Part shown: piece by piece, positions 9,939 through 20,632 of the stretch | Layout of the letters: each line of letters begins with the position of its first letter | Position numbering within the stretch: position 1 is the stretch's first letter | Assembly (NCBI GenBank): GCA_002081555.1 | Contig: MZNV01001683.1 | Location: 1 to 28,374, forward strand | DNA: 28,374 nt | Source of the DNA: Protostelium mycophagum | Taxonomy: Eukaryota; Evosea; Variosea; Protosteliida; Protosteliaceae | Direction: 5' to 3' | Position numbers and translations under genes: made by a program | The notes under the pieces: generated by a model | Databases searched by the model: none | What the model saw: only the letters and a program-made list of their open reading frames with translations | What the model was told of the DNA's origin: nothing

Positions 9939-11291
9939 TCAGTTTGCCTGCATCGATGAGATGGGCTCGGGGGCGGGTGGCTGCAAAGCAGGTACCAACT
10001 CTTCTACTGGCTTTCCCTGGAAAGCGATGTCGTGTACCGCAGTCATCAAGGGGAATCTTTGTCGATCAGTTTTGTCTATATCTTTTGATTAACTCACTCC
10101 TCTGTCATGTTCATGCTCTCTAATACTTTGTGCACTTCCTCTGATGTACCGGTGCCCTGAAGAAGCTGACCGTTTAACAGTTCACCTTCAAGCTCTTTGA
10201 AGGATTTTCCAGTCTTGGCGAATGCCTCTGCGCATTTTCTGTTTCGGCCTTCGGTGCAAGTCACGTACAAGTCTGCGATTCCGCAAGATTCGAAGAAGGT
10301 TTCAGACTTGACCTCAGGGAAAAATGTCTGTGCAAACTTCTTCATCTCGAGAAGACCAATACGGAGGATAGCAGCCTTTGAGTTGCCTGGTAATCTGTGG
10401 GGTTTTAATGCGTTGTGATGAGTTGGTGCGTTGTAGACTCACCCCATACCGTCGGAGAATCCGGCTGCTATGGCGACGACGTTCTTGAGAGCGCCGCAAA
10501 GCTCCACGCCTGGTACGTCATTGATGGGTGTGCACAGGAACTTGGGTGTGTGAAACAAGGTCACGAATAATGCTGCGTTCTCTTCGTTTGTGTATCCTGT
10601 TAAACTTTAGACTCCTTCTTGAGTTGAGACATTGAAATTATGTACCGATGGTGGCCTCAGAGAATTGGTCCTTGGCGATTTCAGCGGCGATATTGGCGCC
10701 CATGAGGACTGATACATCGATACCGAGTATATCAACAATGGTAGTTGACAGGAGAACGGGTCCGTTCTCGTTCAGGTTTACTCCCTATACTTGCTTCAGA
10801 AAGGGGTATCAGAAGGTGAGACTGACCTTGATGAGGGAGATGGCTTTAGCATCCTTTCTCAAGAATGGCTTCATCTTGTAGCAGGTGTCCTCCAAAAATT
10901 GGTGTGGTAGTACAAAAACGAGGACAGTGGCTTCGCTGACGGTCCACTCTAAGTCAGAGGATGCGACGACGTTTGGTGTCAATATGATTCCTGGCTGGTA
11001 CTTGGGGTTTTCATGTGTGCGGTTGAAGATCTGCCTCTGAGTCAGTGCAATGTCCTTTGTGCATCATTAAGTGCTCACATCGATCAGCTTCTCTCCGTTG
11101 TACATTGAGTCTGTCATTCTCATGCGGACTTCTGGGTCAAAGATATCGCTGTGAGTCAAGACGTTCTGGCCGATGATCTTTGCCACGGCAGTACCGAAGC
11201 TTCCACTTCCTATGATGGCAACTCTCTCCTTTGTGTTTGTCTGTCTTTGGTCATTCGTGTAAACAAGGTTTAAGCGATGAGTCCTCACCAT
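9939..11291 (-). CDS. GPD1: NAD-dependent glycerol-3-phosphate dehydrogenase, cytosolic type
   Basis: Six exons (11291-11079, 11036-10827, 10784-10646, 10596-10443, 10394-10098, 10056-9939) give 376 residues; human GPD1 has 349. The enzyme interconverts dihydroxyacetone phosphate and glycerol-3-phosphate with NADH, linking glycolysis to lipid synthesis and NADH shuttling. The dinucleotide-binding GSGSFG loop is at 28-33. FVLPHQF, SLIKG and LMGANIA follow, all typical of the family. The substrate domain has CGALKNVVA with the expected catalytic Lys225, then ESCGIADL and GRNRK near the phosphate site. The C-terminus carries FPLMTAV, as in animal enzymes. About 22 extra N-terminal residues precede the Rossmann strand; they do not look like a clear transit peptide. 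The last intron (41 nt) ends in AAG, and its acceptor was chosen because it restores the conserved FPLMTAV frame. A shared paralogue name (GPD1L) is equally possible. Confidence 0.95.
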
Positions 11292-12202
11292 GTTGTGTTG
11301 CTGTGTTTGTTGGCGATCGATGGATTGTTCAATAATGAATTTTGCCAGAACTTTAATTCTTCGGAAAATTAGTTACGGGATCGAGAATCCGGACTCCGGC
11401 GAATTATATCGGAGATTTCACTTCGGAAGATTATCTGGATTAGTGATTCCGCGGAAAACGTAAGATACTCGGCGAAAGGACGTGTCATCTTGTCGCAACA
11501 GACTGTTTCACCCCAGCTTCTTCGCCTCTTTCGCACAGACGAAGGTGACAAACACATAGACGAAAGCTTCAGTCTCTGTCTTCCATAAAACGGGGTACTT
11601 TTCATCTTTGTGAGTGTCCCGTTCTGCGAGCGGGGTGAGTTTTGATGGTGTACACTATCAAAAGGGAACTTTCGGTCACGCACAAAAATACAGTTTAATC
11701 TCCACCTATCCAAATGCTTCTGGTTCCTGTGTTGAAGACGTAAACACAACACGTGCAGTCCGAGACATGAACATCTCGATTAATCTTTCGACAATTATCT
11801 TCCGGAGAAATGGACCGGGACTGTTCGAACCAGGTTAATTTCGGAAACGCGAAGATGGTTTCCGTTCGGACTGAAATTTCGATGCGCAACTAATCTTCGG
11901 AATACTTGGAAATTTCATCCCGAACGGAAACAATTCCGACCGGATAATGAATTAAATATTTAGAATTTACGTAATATCCGGGTGGGCGTGAAAATGAGGC
12001 ACGAAATTTCAGGCCGACAACCCCTTGCCTGGGGGATGTCGCAACGTTGAAGTTGATCGTAGAATGATGTCGCCTGTGGTCACTTCTATTCTAGTCCGAG
12101 ACATCACCTCTCAAAACTTTGATGCACAAAATGGTTCCATCTAAAGGGCACAAAAAAGGTTAAAAATGGAATAAAACATAGAAGGGTGATTGTATTGTAA
12201 TA
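11292..12202. other. Non-coding interval with inverted repeats and hairpins
   Basis: About 900 bp lie between GPD1 and NOSIP with no gene I can support; the long minus-strand open frame here has no recognisable protein. The first ~550 bp are rich in TTCGG/CCGAA words. A segment near 11356-11399 resembles the reverse complement of 11861-11903 (shared ATTAGTT, ATCGA, GG blocks), as if these were decayed terminal inverted repeats. A 22-nt palindrome lies at 11641-11662, and a strong hairpin, CGACA-ACCCC facing GGGG-TGTCG, at 12015-12041. An AATAAA on the plus strand occurs near 12170. Confidence 0.4.
11356..11903. mobile_element. Possible decayed MITE-like inverted-repeat element
   Basis: The ends of this ~550-bp segment are roughly 65-70% complementary by eye over about 40 bp: left ATTAGTTACGGGATCGAG, right (reverse complement) ATTAGTTGCGCATCGAA. 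No target-site duplication and no transposase were found. A non-autonomous DNA element is one explanation; a GC-skewed low-complexity region is another. Confidence 0.3.
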
Positions 12203-13470
12203 TCACAACCAAGCGGTGGGTGTCTGCTTCTTTGCATTCAGCTTCTCTCCTGATGATCCCGCAAATCCGGTACCTTCAACGGTCATCTTTCACATCTACA
12301 ACGGTCATACCTGATGACATCTTGATGACGTCTTTTTCCACGTATTTTTTGGAGCACTGAGGACAAGCGCCGTCACTCTTCGTTCTCTCCAGACAAGTCG
12401 AACACAACACGTGTCCACAGGATTTCAATAAGACAGCTCTGCTTGCATTTGTCAAAGTCCTCGAGCACGTCCAGCATTGATATCTCTTGTCTTTGTCTTT
12501 GCTGTCCTTGTTATCCGCGAATTTCGCGGGGATCAATTGTTTGAGACGAAGGGTGTGTTTGCCCTCCGGGCAGGAGGTCTCGGCGCTGGGCTTTGTGAGG
12601 GGGACGGCGGGGGCTTCAGGGAGTGTTCCTGGAACCCAAAATGCGTTCAGTTTGCCTTTGCCCTGAAGAGAAGGTGAGTTTGTTGAAGTTAAAGGAGGTG
12701 CGGCTTTTGTAATTCCACAACATTAGACGATAACAAAAATTACATAAATAAACGAAGACAATTACTTTGGCACGAAATAAAATTTGCATGAAAATAAATT
12801 GAAGGAATAAAACTTACCGGATCTTCCTCTTGCACTGGTGGGTCGCTAAACTCAGAAGAGGTGGGTTTTTCATTCTCGTACAATACAAGTGCTCCGTCTT
12901 CTGTTTTCGCGCGCTTGGGAGATGCTAAAGAATTTGAATTTTGAATACAAAATTTCGCGGAAAAATTTCTAATTTTTAAAGAGTGATCACTTACGCCCTG
13001 TGGTCAAAGATGACCTCTTTCCTGTCTCTGGCAGAATGCCGTGGGCTTGCCTCTCAAATTCCTCGAATTCTTTTCTTTTAGCCGCGAGCTGTTGTTGTTC
13101 ACGATCGTTTTGGAGTCTTGATTGATAGTAAGTTACATATTATAAATGAAATGGACTCACTTCTTCTCCTGCTCCTCGAATTTTGCCACTTGACGGGCTA
13201 TTTCAGTTTTTTGGGTCAGTAGATATTCTATAACACACTCTCTGCAAAATAAATGACCCTTGCGACTGTGAATTTTGAGCGGAGGACAGATGAAGAAGTA
13301 ACTCACCAGCACACAGGATCTTTGACTGAATGGAGGCATAAAGAACAGGAATCAAATTCTTTGATCGAATCGCTTCCGACTCTCTGATTTTGTGTTCCAT
13401 ACTTCAACTGTTGTCTCTCATGGTAAGTGAACACACTTCCAGACACGTTGTGCTTCGAATGACGCGACAT
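12203..13470 (-). CDS. NOSIP: Nitric oxide synthase-interacting protein (NOSIP) family, U-box/RING-like
   Basis: Seven exons (13470-13307, 13265-13161, 13116-12995, 12924-12818, 12662-12311, 12273-12203 and the phase-matched junctions between them) give 306 residues from six listed blocks; human NOSIP has 301. The protein opens MSRHSKHNVSG, close to the MTRHGKN start of NOSIP, then VFTYHE, YGTQN and FDSCSLC. The split N-terminal zinc-binding domain (LCLHSVKDPVCC...KGHLFCRECVIEYLL) retains several Cys/His residues, and the KTEIARQ helix follows. The C-terminal half has a full set of possible zinc ligands (CWTC, CGHVLC, CLE, CPQC), and the protein ends with GTGFAGS, matching the NOSIP C-terminus. 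NOSIP acts as an E3 ubiquitin ligase and was described as a partner of NO synthases; it also associates with spliceosomes. The final 37-nt intron (12274-12310) was placed so that the conserved tail is read. Confidence 0.93.
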
Positions 13471-13616
13471 TTATGGGATGTCTCTCCTGATCTGCTGGTT
13501 GTAGAGATAACCGTTAAAATTTTTGGCGGGCAACATCAGACCCTTGTATGAGCTTTATCAACCCGAAAGTCAGCCTCTGAGCCTGACATTCGAGGTCTTA
13601 TCTATCTATAAACATT
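13471..13616. promoter_or_regulatory. Divergent spacer between NOSIP and the large acidic-protein gene
   Basis: This 146-bp spacer must serve both start codons. It contains GTTGTAGA at 13498-13505, 28 bp upstream of the NOSIP start, and a TATA-like TCTATAAAC about 12 bp before the plus-strand start, which is too close to the ATG to be a normal TATA box unless the 5'UTR is very short. Confidence 0.45.
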
Positions 13617-16600
13617 ATGCCAAGCAAACCTTCAGAGGATGTGGTTTATGTTGTGAGTAGTTGTTGCCGGTGGCTTTAAAAATTCAATGAGAGGCTATGT
13701 GCTTATCTCTCAAGGATGAAGACGGAAATGTGATCGATCCAGACGATGATGGTTACGAAATAGTAGAAGAGGAAGAGGAAGTGGAGGAGGAAGAGGAAGA
13801 AGGTGAGGAATACGAGGAGGAAATAGAATACGTCGATGAGGACGGGAATCCTGTAGAACCTGGATCAGATGACGTGAGCCGATTACAGATTTTGATCATC
13901 ATACTTCACTATCCCGCTGCAAAAAATAAATATAACATGACGGCAAAAGTAAGGCGAGGTTCATTTCAAGACAGATGGAGGAAGTGGAGGAGGAAGATGA
14001 AGTCGAAGAGGTATCAGGTGAAGAGGTAGAAGAGGAAGTTGAATATGTTGATGAAGATGGAAATCCCATTGATCCTGATGACCTTGAGGAAGAGGAGGAG
14101 ATCATTTATGAAGAGGTGTCGTACCAAGCTATTACCCCAAATATTTTTGTCTTGTGAAGCTCTTTATGTCCGACTGCATGAGGAAATTTTTTGGCGACAC
14201 TGTGTCCACTGTTGTATTTTTATCAAAATCAAATTTTTTAACAGCAGAAGAAACTAATTTAACAGCCATTAAGAAGATGTCCTGAAACTCCTAGGAAATT
14301 GAAGAGATCTCTGGTGAAGAGATGGAGGAAGAGTCAGGGGAAGAAGTCGAAGAAAATTCAGAGGAAGAAATCCAGGAAAATTCAGAGGAAGAAGTCGAAG
14401 AAAATTCAGAGGAAGAAATCCAGGGACATTCAGAGGAAGATATTCAACAAAATTCACGGAAAATAATCGAAGAAAGTTCAGAAGAGGTCGAGAAAAATTC
14501 AGAGGAAGAAGTCGAAGAAAATTCAGAGGAAGAAGTCGAAGAAAATTCAGAGGAAGAAGTCGAAGAAAATTCAGAAAGAGAAATCTACGAAAATTCAGAG
14601 AGAGAATTTCACGAAAATTCAGAGAGGGAGATCTACGAAAATTCAGAGAAAGAGATCCATGATAATTCGCAAGGGACAGATGAATCGAGTGATGAACCAA
14701 TCAACAAGATGAAATTCAGTATGACCTCTTTTAGCGAAGGAGAGACCACAGCGGATGTGAGTCTGAGTGATCATTTGATGATCATCAGTTGATCCATTTA
14801 GATGTCCTCTTCAGAAGAAGATGATGAGGTGGTGAGGAACTCCATTCAGGCGATGTACGGCGCCCCGCTAAGAAAGCCAGAGCATGATGCCGATACTGTT
14901 CTCTCACATGGATTAAATGACAACGAATTGACCGTGAATAATCTGTCCACATTTCACGCAGAGACACCTGTGATTAAGGTGAGGTTTATTCCCCGATGTA
15001 CACGAAGATTCATCAAAATGTGTGACAAGATCAGATCTTGGTGGAGGACCGCCATGACAAACCGCACATAGAATCGCCACCAGTGAACAGAGTACAACCC
15101 TCTTCTGTCTTAAGAGAAGGCTTACCTCTTCGATCCACACCTCCTCGTCCTCGCCGTATTGTCGCAGAAATTCAAGGTAACAACAACTTCGAGACATGTC
15201 TAATTTATCTAGCAGCGACACCACCTGTGGTGATCAACAAGCTGATGAGTTCTGTCGAACTGCAAGAACGGGGTTATATGAACTCTGCTGGACTCACCTT
15301 ACCTCTTCCAACAGTGGACGAGAACCCTGTTGAACTTGTGAAATCGAACACCACGCATTCACCGCCAAGTTCGCCTGAGAGAGAATCTCATCTTTCTGTA
15401 TCATCATCTTCATCATCATCACCACGCAGTCCAAATCTACAACCAGACTTGAACAGTTTGATGATGTCGTTACCCCCTCGTTATGAAGAGCTCGATCCTT
15501 CCTTGGAGACCCCACCTTCTCTGCGCCTTTCGCAATCTACAGCGAGTGCATCCAAAGAAGAAAAGTCTGGGAAGGCTACACCTGTCACAACGCCCAGGGG
15601 AGTTTATTCACTCGCTCCGCCAACAGACACAGAATCTACCATGTCTGATTCTGACGAATATGAGGTGAAATTTTAATAATTTGTATTTTGAAAGATTTTT
15701 GTCAGTGTAAAGATAAGTATTTATCACAGATGGTTCTTCGTGTTTTTTTGCTAGAGAAAGGGTTTGCGGAAAGTAAAAGCATTTCGAAACTCCAAAGATA
15801 TGGATTTCCGATTTATCAGACCATGTTTGCATCCTTTTCCCAGATATTTCTTCAGAATTTTCACTGAATACGGAAAGATGATGCCCAGAAGCACAGGAGA
15901 ATTCCAAATGTCACTACCAACACTATCTGCCTCAAGAGAGATGGAATTCGCAAGACCAGTGGAACAATATTCTCCGTGAGTTCACTTCTATCATTTGTAC
16001 AGATGTTTATCTTTTTATAGTAAAATGATGAGGTCACCCGCACTACCGAAACCTGCCCTCTTCCTCCCCACCAAGACAGAAATCCCGGTCTCAAAATCTG
16101 AGATCCCAAAGTCTGCGGTTGCTGAAACGTCTCTTACCGCACCACTTCCCACGTCTCTGATCTCTGCTCTTCCTGCGCCAAGAACTGAAGAAACAGACAT
16201 TGAAAAAGACGTCGACATACCGAAGCCTCTCGCAGAATTCAAAAAAGTGAAACCCTCACTGTCCATCTCGACACGGCTTCCCCCAGTAGAGGACATGCCC
16301 GAATTCGAACAAGAGGACCCCGAGATACCTGATACACAGAAAGACATGCTCATTGAACAGCCAGAAGCCCCCGATAATCAATCAGAAGCTCCCGATACTC
16401 AAGTGACACATGTGTATCAGCATAAGCCCAAGTTACCGTATTTCTCGCCTCGGTCTCAGACTCTACCATCACCTGACGCGCAGACTCCGGTGCATCTGGC
16501 CTCTGAATTCATGGGGTCGCCCAGGCTGTACGAGCCGATCATAGACCCCCAGGAAGATCTCGTAATCGTTACACATTCTAAGAATGAACCTCTGTACAGA

Positions 16601-19600
16601 TCTCTCAACAGCGACATTGCTGAAGAGACATTAGAGATTGTTCCACCAAGTCAAAAGTGAGTGTGGATTGGATTAAACTCTGAGTCGTTTTGTTGAAGGA
16701 CTGCAGGCCGAATGATATAGAGGAAGATCTTCACAGTGAACCCATCGCGCCGATAACTTCATTTGTATCTGGAAAATTGTCTACCAGCGAATCATCATGT
16801 AATATTGGTACTTCTATTCTATCCCTGCTATCATCGATTGTGTTCATGATGTTTATGCTTGCTGTGGTAAAACCATAATATAATATATAACCAAATTAGA
16901 GATTCTACTGACACGGGAAGCGAGTTCAGAAGAGAGTGGGAGTGAGAAAGAGGCTACACAGCTATTAGAGCAGGCCAGTGATGAGCAAGAGGAAATTCAA
17001 AAGGATGATGATAGTTCATCCACTGCATCCACTGCATCCAGCAGCCCATCAGAGGTGAGGATCTCCACATCCTGAATTTCCAAAAGAAACTTCAACTTTT
17101 CTTTGAAATTTGTATTTTGAAATTCGGGTTAAATTTGACATCAGGATGATGTGGAAGATGAAGAGAGTGATGACGACATTAAACCGAGTCCGGCTCCCGA
17201 AAAGAGGTCATTGGAGAGGAGCTCCTCTATAGATGAAGCCAAGAGAATGTTGGGCGAGGACGAGGAGATGTACAAAGTATGGCAGAAAGAGCAAGAGGAA
17301 CAGGCTGCGGAGGTTTGTACTTTTATAGGATGGGCTATGTCTTCACAACAAATCCTTTCCATCTAAGACTCATGCCGATGATATCTTAACATAAAGCAGG
17401 CAGAGAGACTGCGTAAAGAGGAGGAAGAAGCAATGAACTTCTGGGCTGAAGAAAGGGAAGAAATAACAACATTCGAACCTTCACCACCACTGAACAAGAG
17501 TCCAACAATATTAGATCGCCGAAGAAGGCCCATCACGCCATCGTTCTTCACGCCGCCAAGCGGTGCAAAGGTTAGAAAGACTCACGTGATGAATATTCCT
17601 GAGAATGTCAGATGCCAGAGTTTCCAAAGATTGTGAAGAGCGAATCGACAGAGTCTTTGCAGTCAGAAGATTCCGTAAAAGAAGGGTCTGGTTCTGATAG
17701 TGGTGAGTGTAGAGTCTTCAAACAAAATTCAACAACAAACAGGTTTTATTTTTAATCATATAATTGACTCGTTGTAGACAAGGATTCTACTGCAGGACAT
17801 AAGACTGTCCAGTTTGACGAACAAATCAACGACTACATACCGAACATCATCAACGAAACTTCAGAAGAAGATTCACCTGATGATTCTTTGAACAATTCGG
17901 TCGAGGAGTCGCTAGAAGTTTCAATCGAAGATCCTCTAGATGAACCAGAGGAGGCAGAGGTGATATGAATTCCATATTGATTTGACATCCCTGAAAAAAT
18001 ATGTCTTGTTGTAGAACTGTACTTTAGATGCAAAGTGAGGAATAAAAAACTGATGCATAAAAGGAAGCCCCTCCTTTCCATTTGCAAGACGAATTGCTTG
18101 GCGCGGAATCACTCGAGAGCACAGAGAAGATGTTGCTGCAGCAGATGCTTGCGGAGAACGCCATGGTCCAAGCAATAGAGGAAGTCCTGCACTCCGCAAA
18201 AGAAACACACGCAGAGATTGTGGCCGCAATAGAGGACGCGGTGACGCTGTCTTCACCAGAAGAGGACAGAGATATCTCAAAGAGAGAGAGGTTGGAATAT
18301 AACGAAGTACAGAAGTCCCCGAAAGTCAAGAGAGAATTACCAAAGAAAGTGAAGGCGAAGAAACCCAAAAGGCAAGGGAAGAAGGGTGAAAATTCGCCGA
18401 AAATCAAACACGCATCACCCAAAAAGGAGAGTCCGAAAAAAAAGGTCGCGGTGAAGGTGATGACGTCATCACGCGATCGCCGCTGAAAGTACTCCAGCTT
18501 TCCCCTACAGATACAAGGCAGAAGAAGGAGGAAGAAATCAAGATGAGGTTGTTAGGTGCTTTGGATTCTGCGCCTCCCACCTTCTCCCGCAAAAACAACT
18601 TCATGGAAGATTTTGTAGAGCCGAGGACGAGGCAGCGAAGAGACAGCGACCCCACTACACAAGCAGAGGTGATCTTGGAATTTCCAGACGAGTGTTTCGA
18701 GTTTGCGGCGTTGCCGTTGTCATATCTCCAAATATATTCACCCAAGTGGCTGGGCTTTTTATCTTCTTGACAAAAGACCAAACCGTAATCTTTAGGAACT
18801 GACTGCAATATTTTTTCGCTGAGAGGATACAGGTGAAGATTGTGATGGCCAGAGATGACGACAGCGACATCGATTTAGAACCTTACCTATTGAGCAGCGC
18901 TTCATCACAAGTCGCTTCCCGCACACAATCTGTTGCCGGAGATACCAAAGCGAAAACAAGTGAGTGAAATGCTCCAACGATATCCATCATCTATAATGAT
19001 AACATCTCATCAAAGTTGACGCTTTGTAAAGTATCTCTGTGTTAGATTTTTGTAAATGAAAATACAAAATCTGATCAATATGAACAGCGGTTGTCAAGAA
19101 GGTACAGAAGACACCCTACGTTCGCGCCAAAATCGCATCCCCAACCCTTCTCTCCCCCTCCAAACCTTCCCCAGCTAAATCTACTCCCATAAAGACTGTC
19201 CACGTCAGATCCACCCCCAATAAATCTCCCACGTCACCCTCCCCCTCTCGATCTCCCGCCAAAAATGTACGCCCACCCATGTCCTTCTCACCCCCCAAGA
19301 GGCAGCTCGCCATCCCGCTGGTGCCTCTCCCTCCCACCCCCGCAGCCGAACTTCTGCCCAGAAGACTCACCTTTGGCGAGTCACAAGCGGCCTTGCATGA
19401 GGGTGCTGCGAGAAGAGCTCAACTGCGGAAGATAACGATTGAGCGAAGTGCTGAGAAGAAGTTACAGGCGGAGGTGAGTGTTGACACACCGATTTTTTGC
19501 CACGACTTCAATTGATCTTTGATGCGGCTTTTATGGGTTTTATTGGTCATTGCTGCACAACAAAATTTGGTTTGCTCCTGATACTGTTCGTTGCTTGCGG

Positions 19601-20582
19601 CAATACCGGCTATACCAACAGAAACTGTAAAGGAGGTATTGATAAACGGCAGGAAGCAGATGTACAGAGCAGGCGCAGATACCTATTAGAAGTCGAGCAA
19701 GAGAGACGCAGAGCGTTCGACGAGACACAACAATATTGGAACAAGATCAAATCCACACCAAATCTGTACGAAGACATCACAATCTCAACCCAAGTAATTC
19801 TACAACCACATCTACAATAATCACGTGACCCAAAACAGGAGAAACGGCCGATACACACCATGGAAGAACGACACCTGGAGCAGCGGCAAGAAAATTTGAG
19901 ACGTATCAGTAGGAGGAAGGCGTTTGAGAAGGGCATGAAGTCTGTTGAAGAGATGAAGAGGATGATGGCATTGCTGAAAGTGCCCGATAATTCCGTGAAG
20001 CTCGCGGAGAGGACCAAGCTGATCAAGGCTTTGGACAAAGTCAGGACCACGGGCTCTGCCATAATAGACGGTGAGTCTTGGCGGGAAATTTGAAATTCAA
20101 ATTTGAAGGGTCGCCGGTGGTGACGTTCCAAGAAACGGACATACTGGATCAGTTGCGAAGGCTGGAAATAAAACAAGCGAGATTGGTGGTAGAAACAGGA
20201 AAGCTTGTAGACGAAAATAGAAACAGAAGAGCCAGGTCACAGCCAACAACACCCGTCCGCAGAAATATTGCACGTCAATCCACCCCTGGTGAGTGACATT
20301 CTGACACCTGTCATGATGACAGCTGATGACGTGTAGAACCATCACATAGGAGCGTGATGTCAGGGCAGAGATATAACACATCACGGGAGCCTGAGGATGA
20401 CTCCATCGCCGAGCTACTCGCGCTCCGCGCGATGACAGAAATGTCAGATGACGAAGTATGACGTCATCAAAAAATTTGTCTAAATTTTTCAGGCCGAAGA
20501 AGATGACTTGGAATTGAAATTGAGACAACTGATGGATGTCAAAAATAAGATATCAGCGTTACGGCTCAACCACGACGATTAA
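13617..20582 (+). CDS. Large acidic, repetitive, coiled-coil protein of unknown function, 24 exons
   Basis: Exons: 13617-13652, 13715-13873, 13975-14115, 14295-14756, 14802-14978, 15035-15176, 15213-15664, 15755-15975, 16021-16656, 16707-16807, 16900-17054, 17145-17312, 17400-17570, 17612-17702, 17778-17959, 18064-18456, 18498-18668, 18833-18959, 19088-19473, 19653-19793, 19839-20070, 20109-20288, 20337-20455, 20493-20582. All phases agree; the product is 1710 residues. It begins with three YVDEDGN-(V/P) repeats in Glu-rich sequence, then about a dozen 8-residue EEVEENSE-type repeats. A long Ser/Pro-rich, probably disordered centre follows, then a Lys-rich block (KKVKAKKPKRQGKK) and an SP/TP-rich stretch near exon 19. 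The last ~300 residues are charged, coiled-coil-like (EQERRRAFDETQQYW, QLRRLEIKQARLVVE). No enzymatic or membrane domain is visible. It may be a scaffold, cytoskeletal or nuclear protein. Exon 8 could contain a further intron, and the locus might hold two genes. Confidence 0.75.
14340..14670. repeat. 24-bp coding tandem repeats (EEVEENSE-type)
   Basis: Around thirteen imperfect 24-bp units within exon 4 encode variants of EEVEENSE, EEIQENSE and EREIYENSE. The first and central units are nearly identical; the distal ones have drifted to Arg/Tyr/His-containing forms. The in-frame 24-bp period explains the lack of stops on both strands here. Confidence 0.9.
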
Positions 20583-20632
20583 GATGTCATGAAAAAAGGA
20601 GACACGGTTTATAGTGATAAATTACACGGGCA

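Noticed and set aside
11369-11752. 127-codon open frame on the minus strand between GPD1 and NOSIP
   Set aside because: No recognisable domain, no clear splice partners, and it overlaps an inverted-repeat region.
14269-14700. Long antisense open frame opposite the EEVEENSE repeats
   Set aside because: It is a by-product of the in-frame 24-bp repeat and has Leu/Asn-Phe low complexity only.
4905-15443. Three TCTACAAC hits in coding DNA (2122, 4905, 15436)
   Set aside because: These encode ordinary residues in conserved frames (V-V-D on the minus strand, L-Q-P on the plus strand), so they were not counted as support for an intronic motif.
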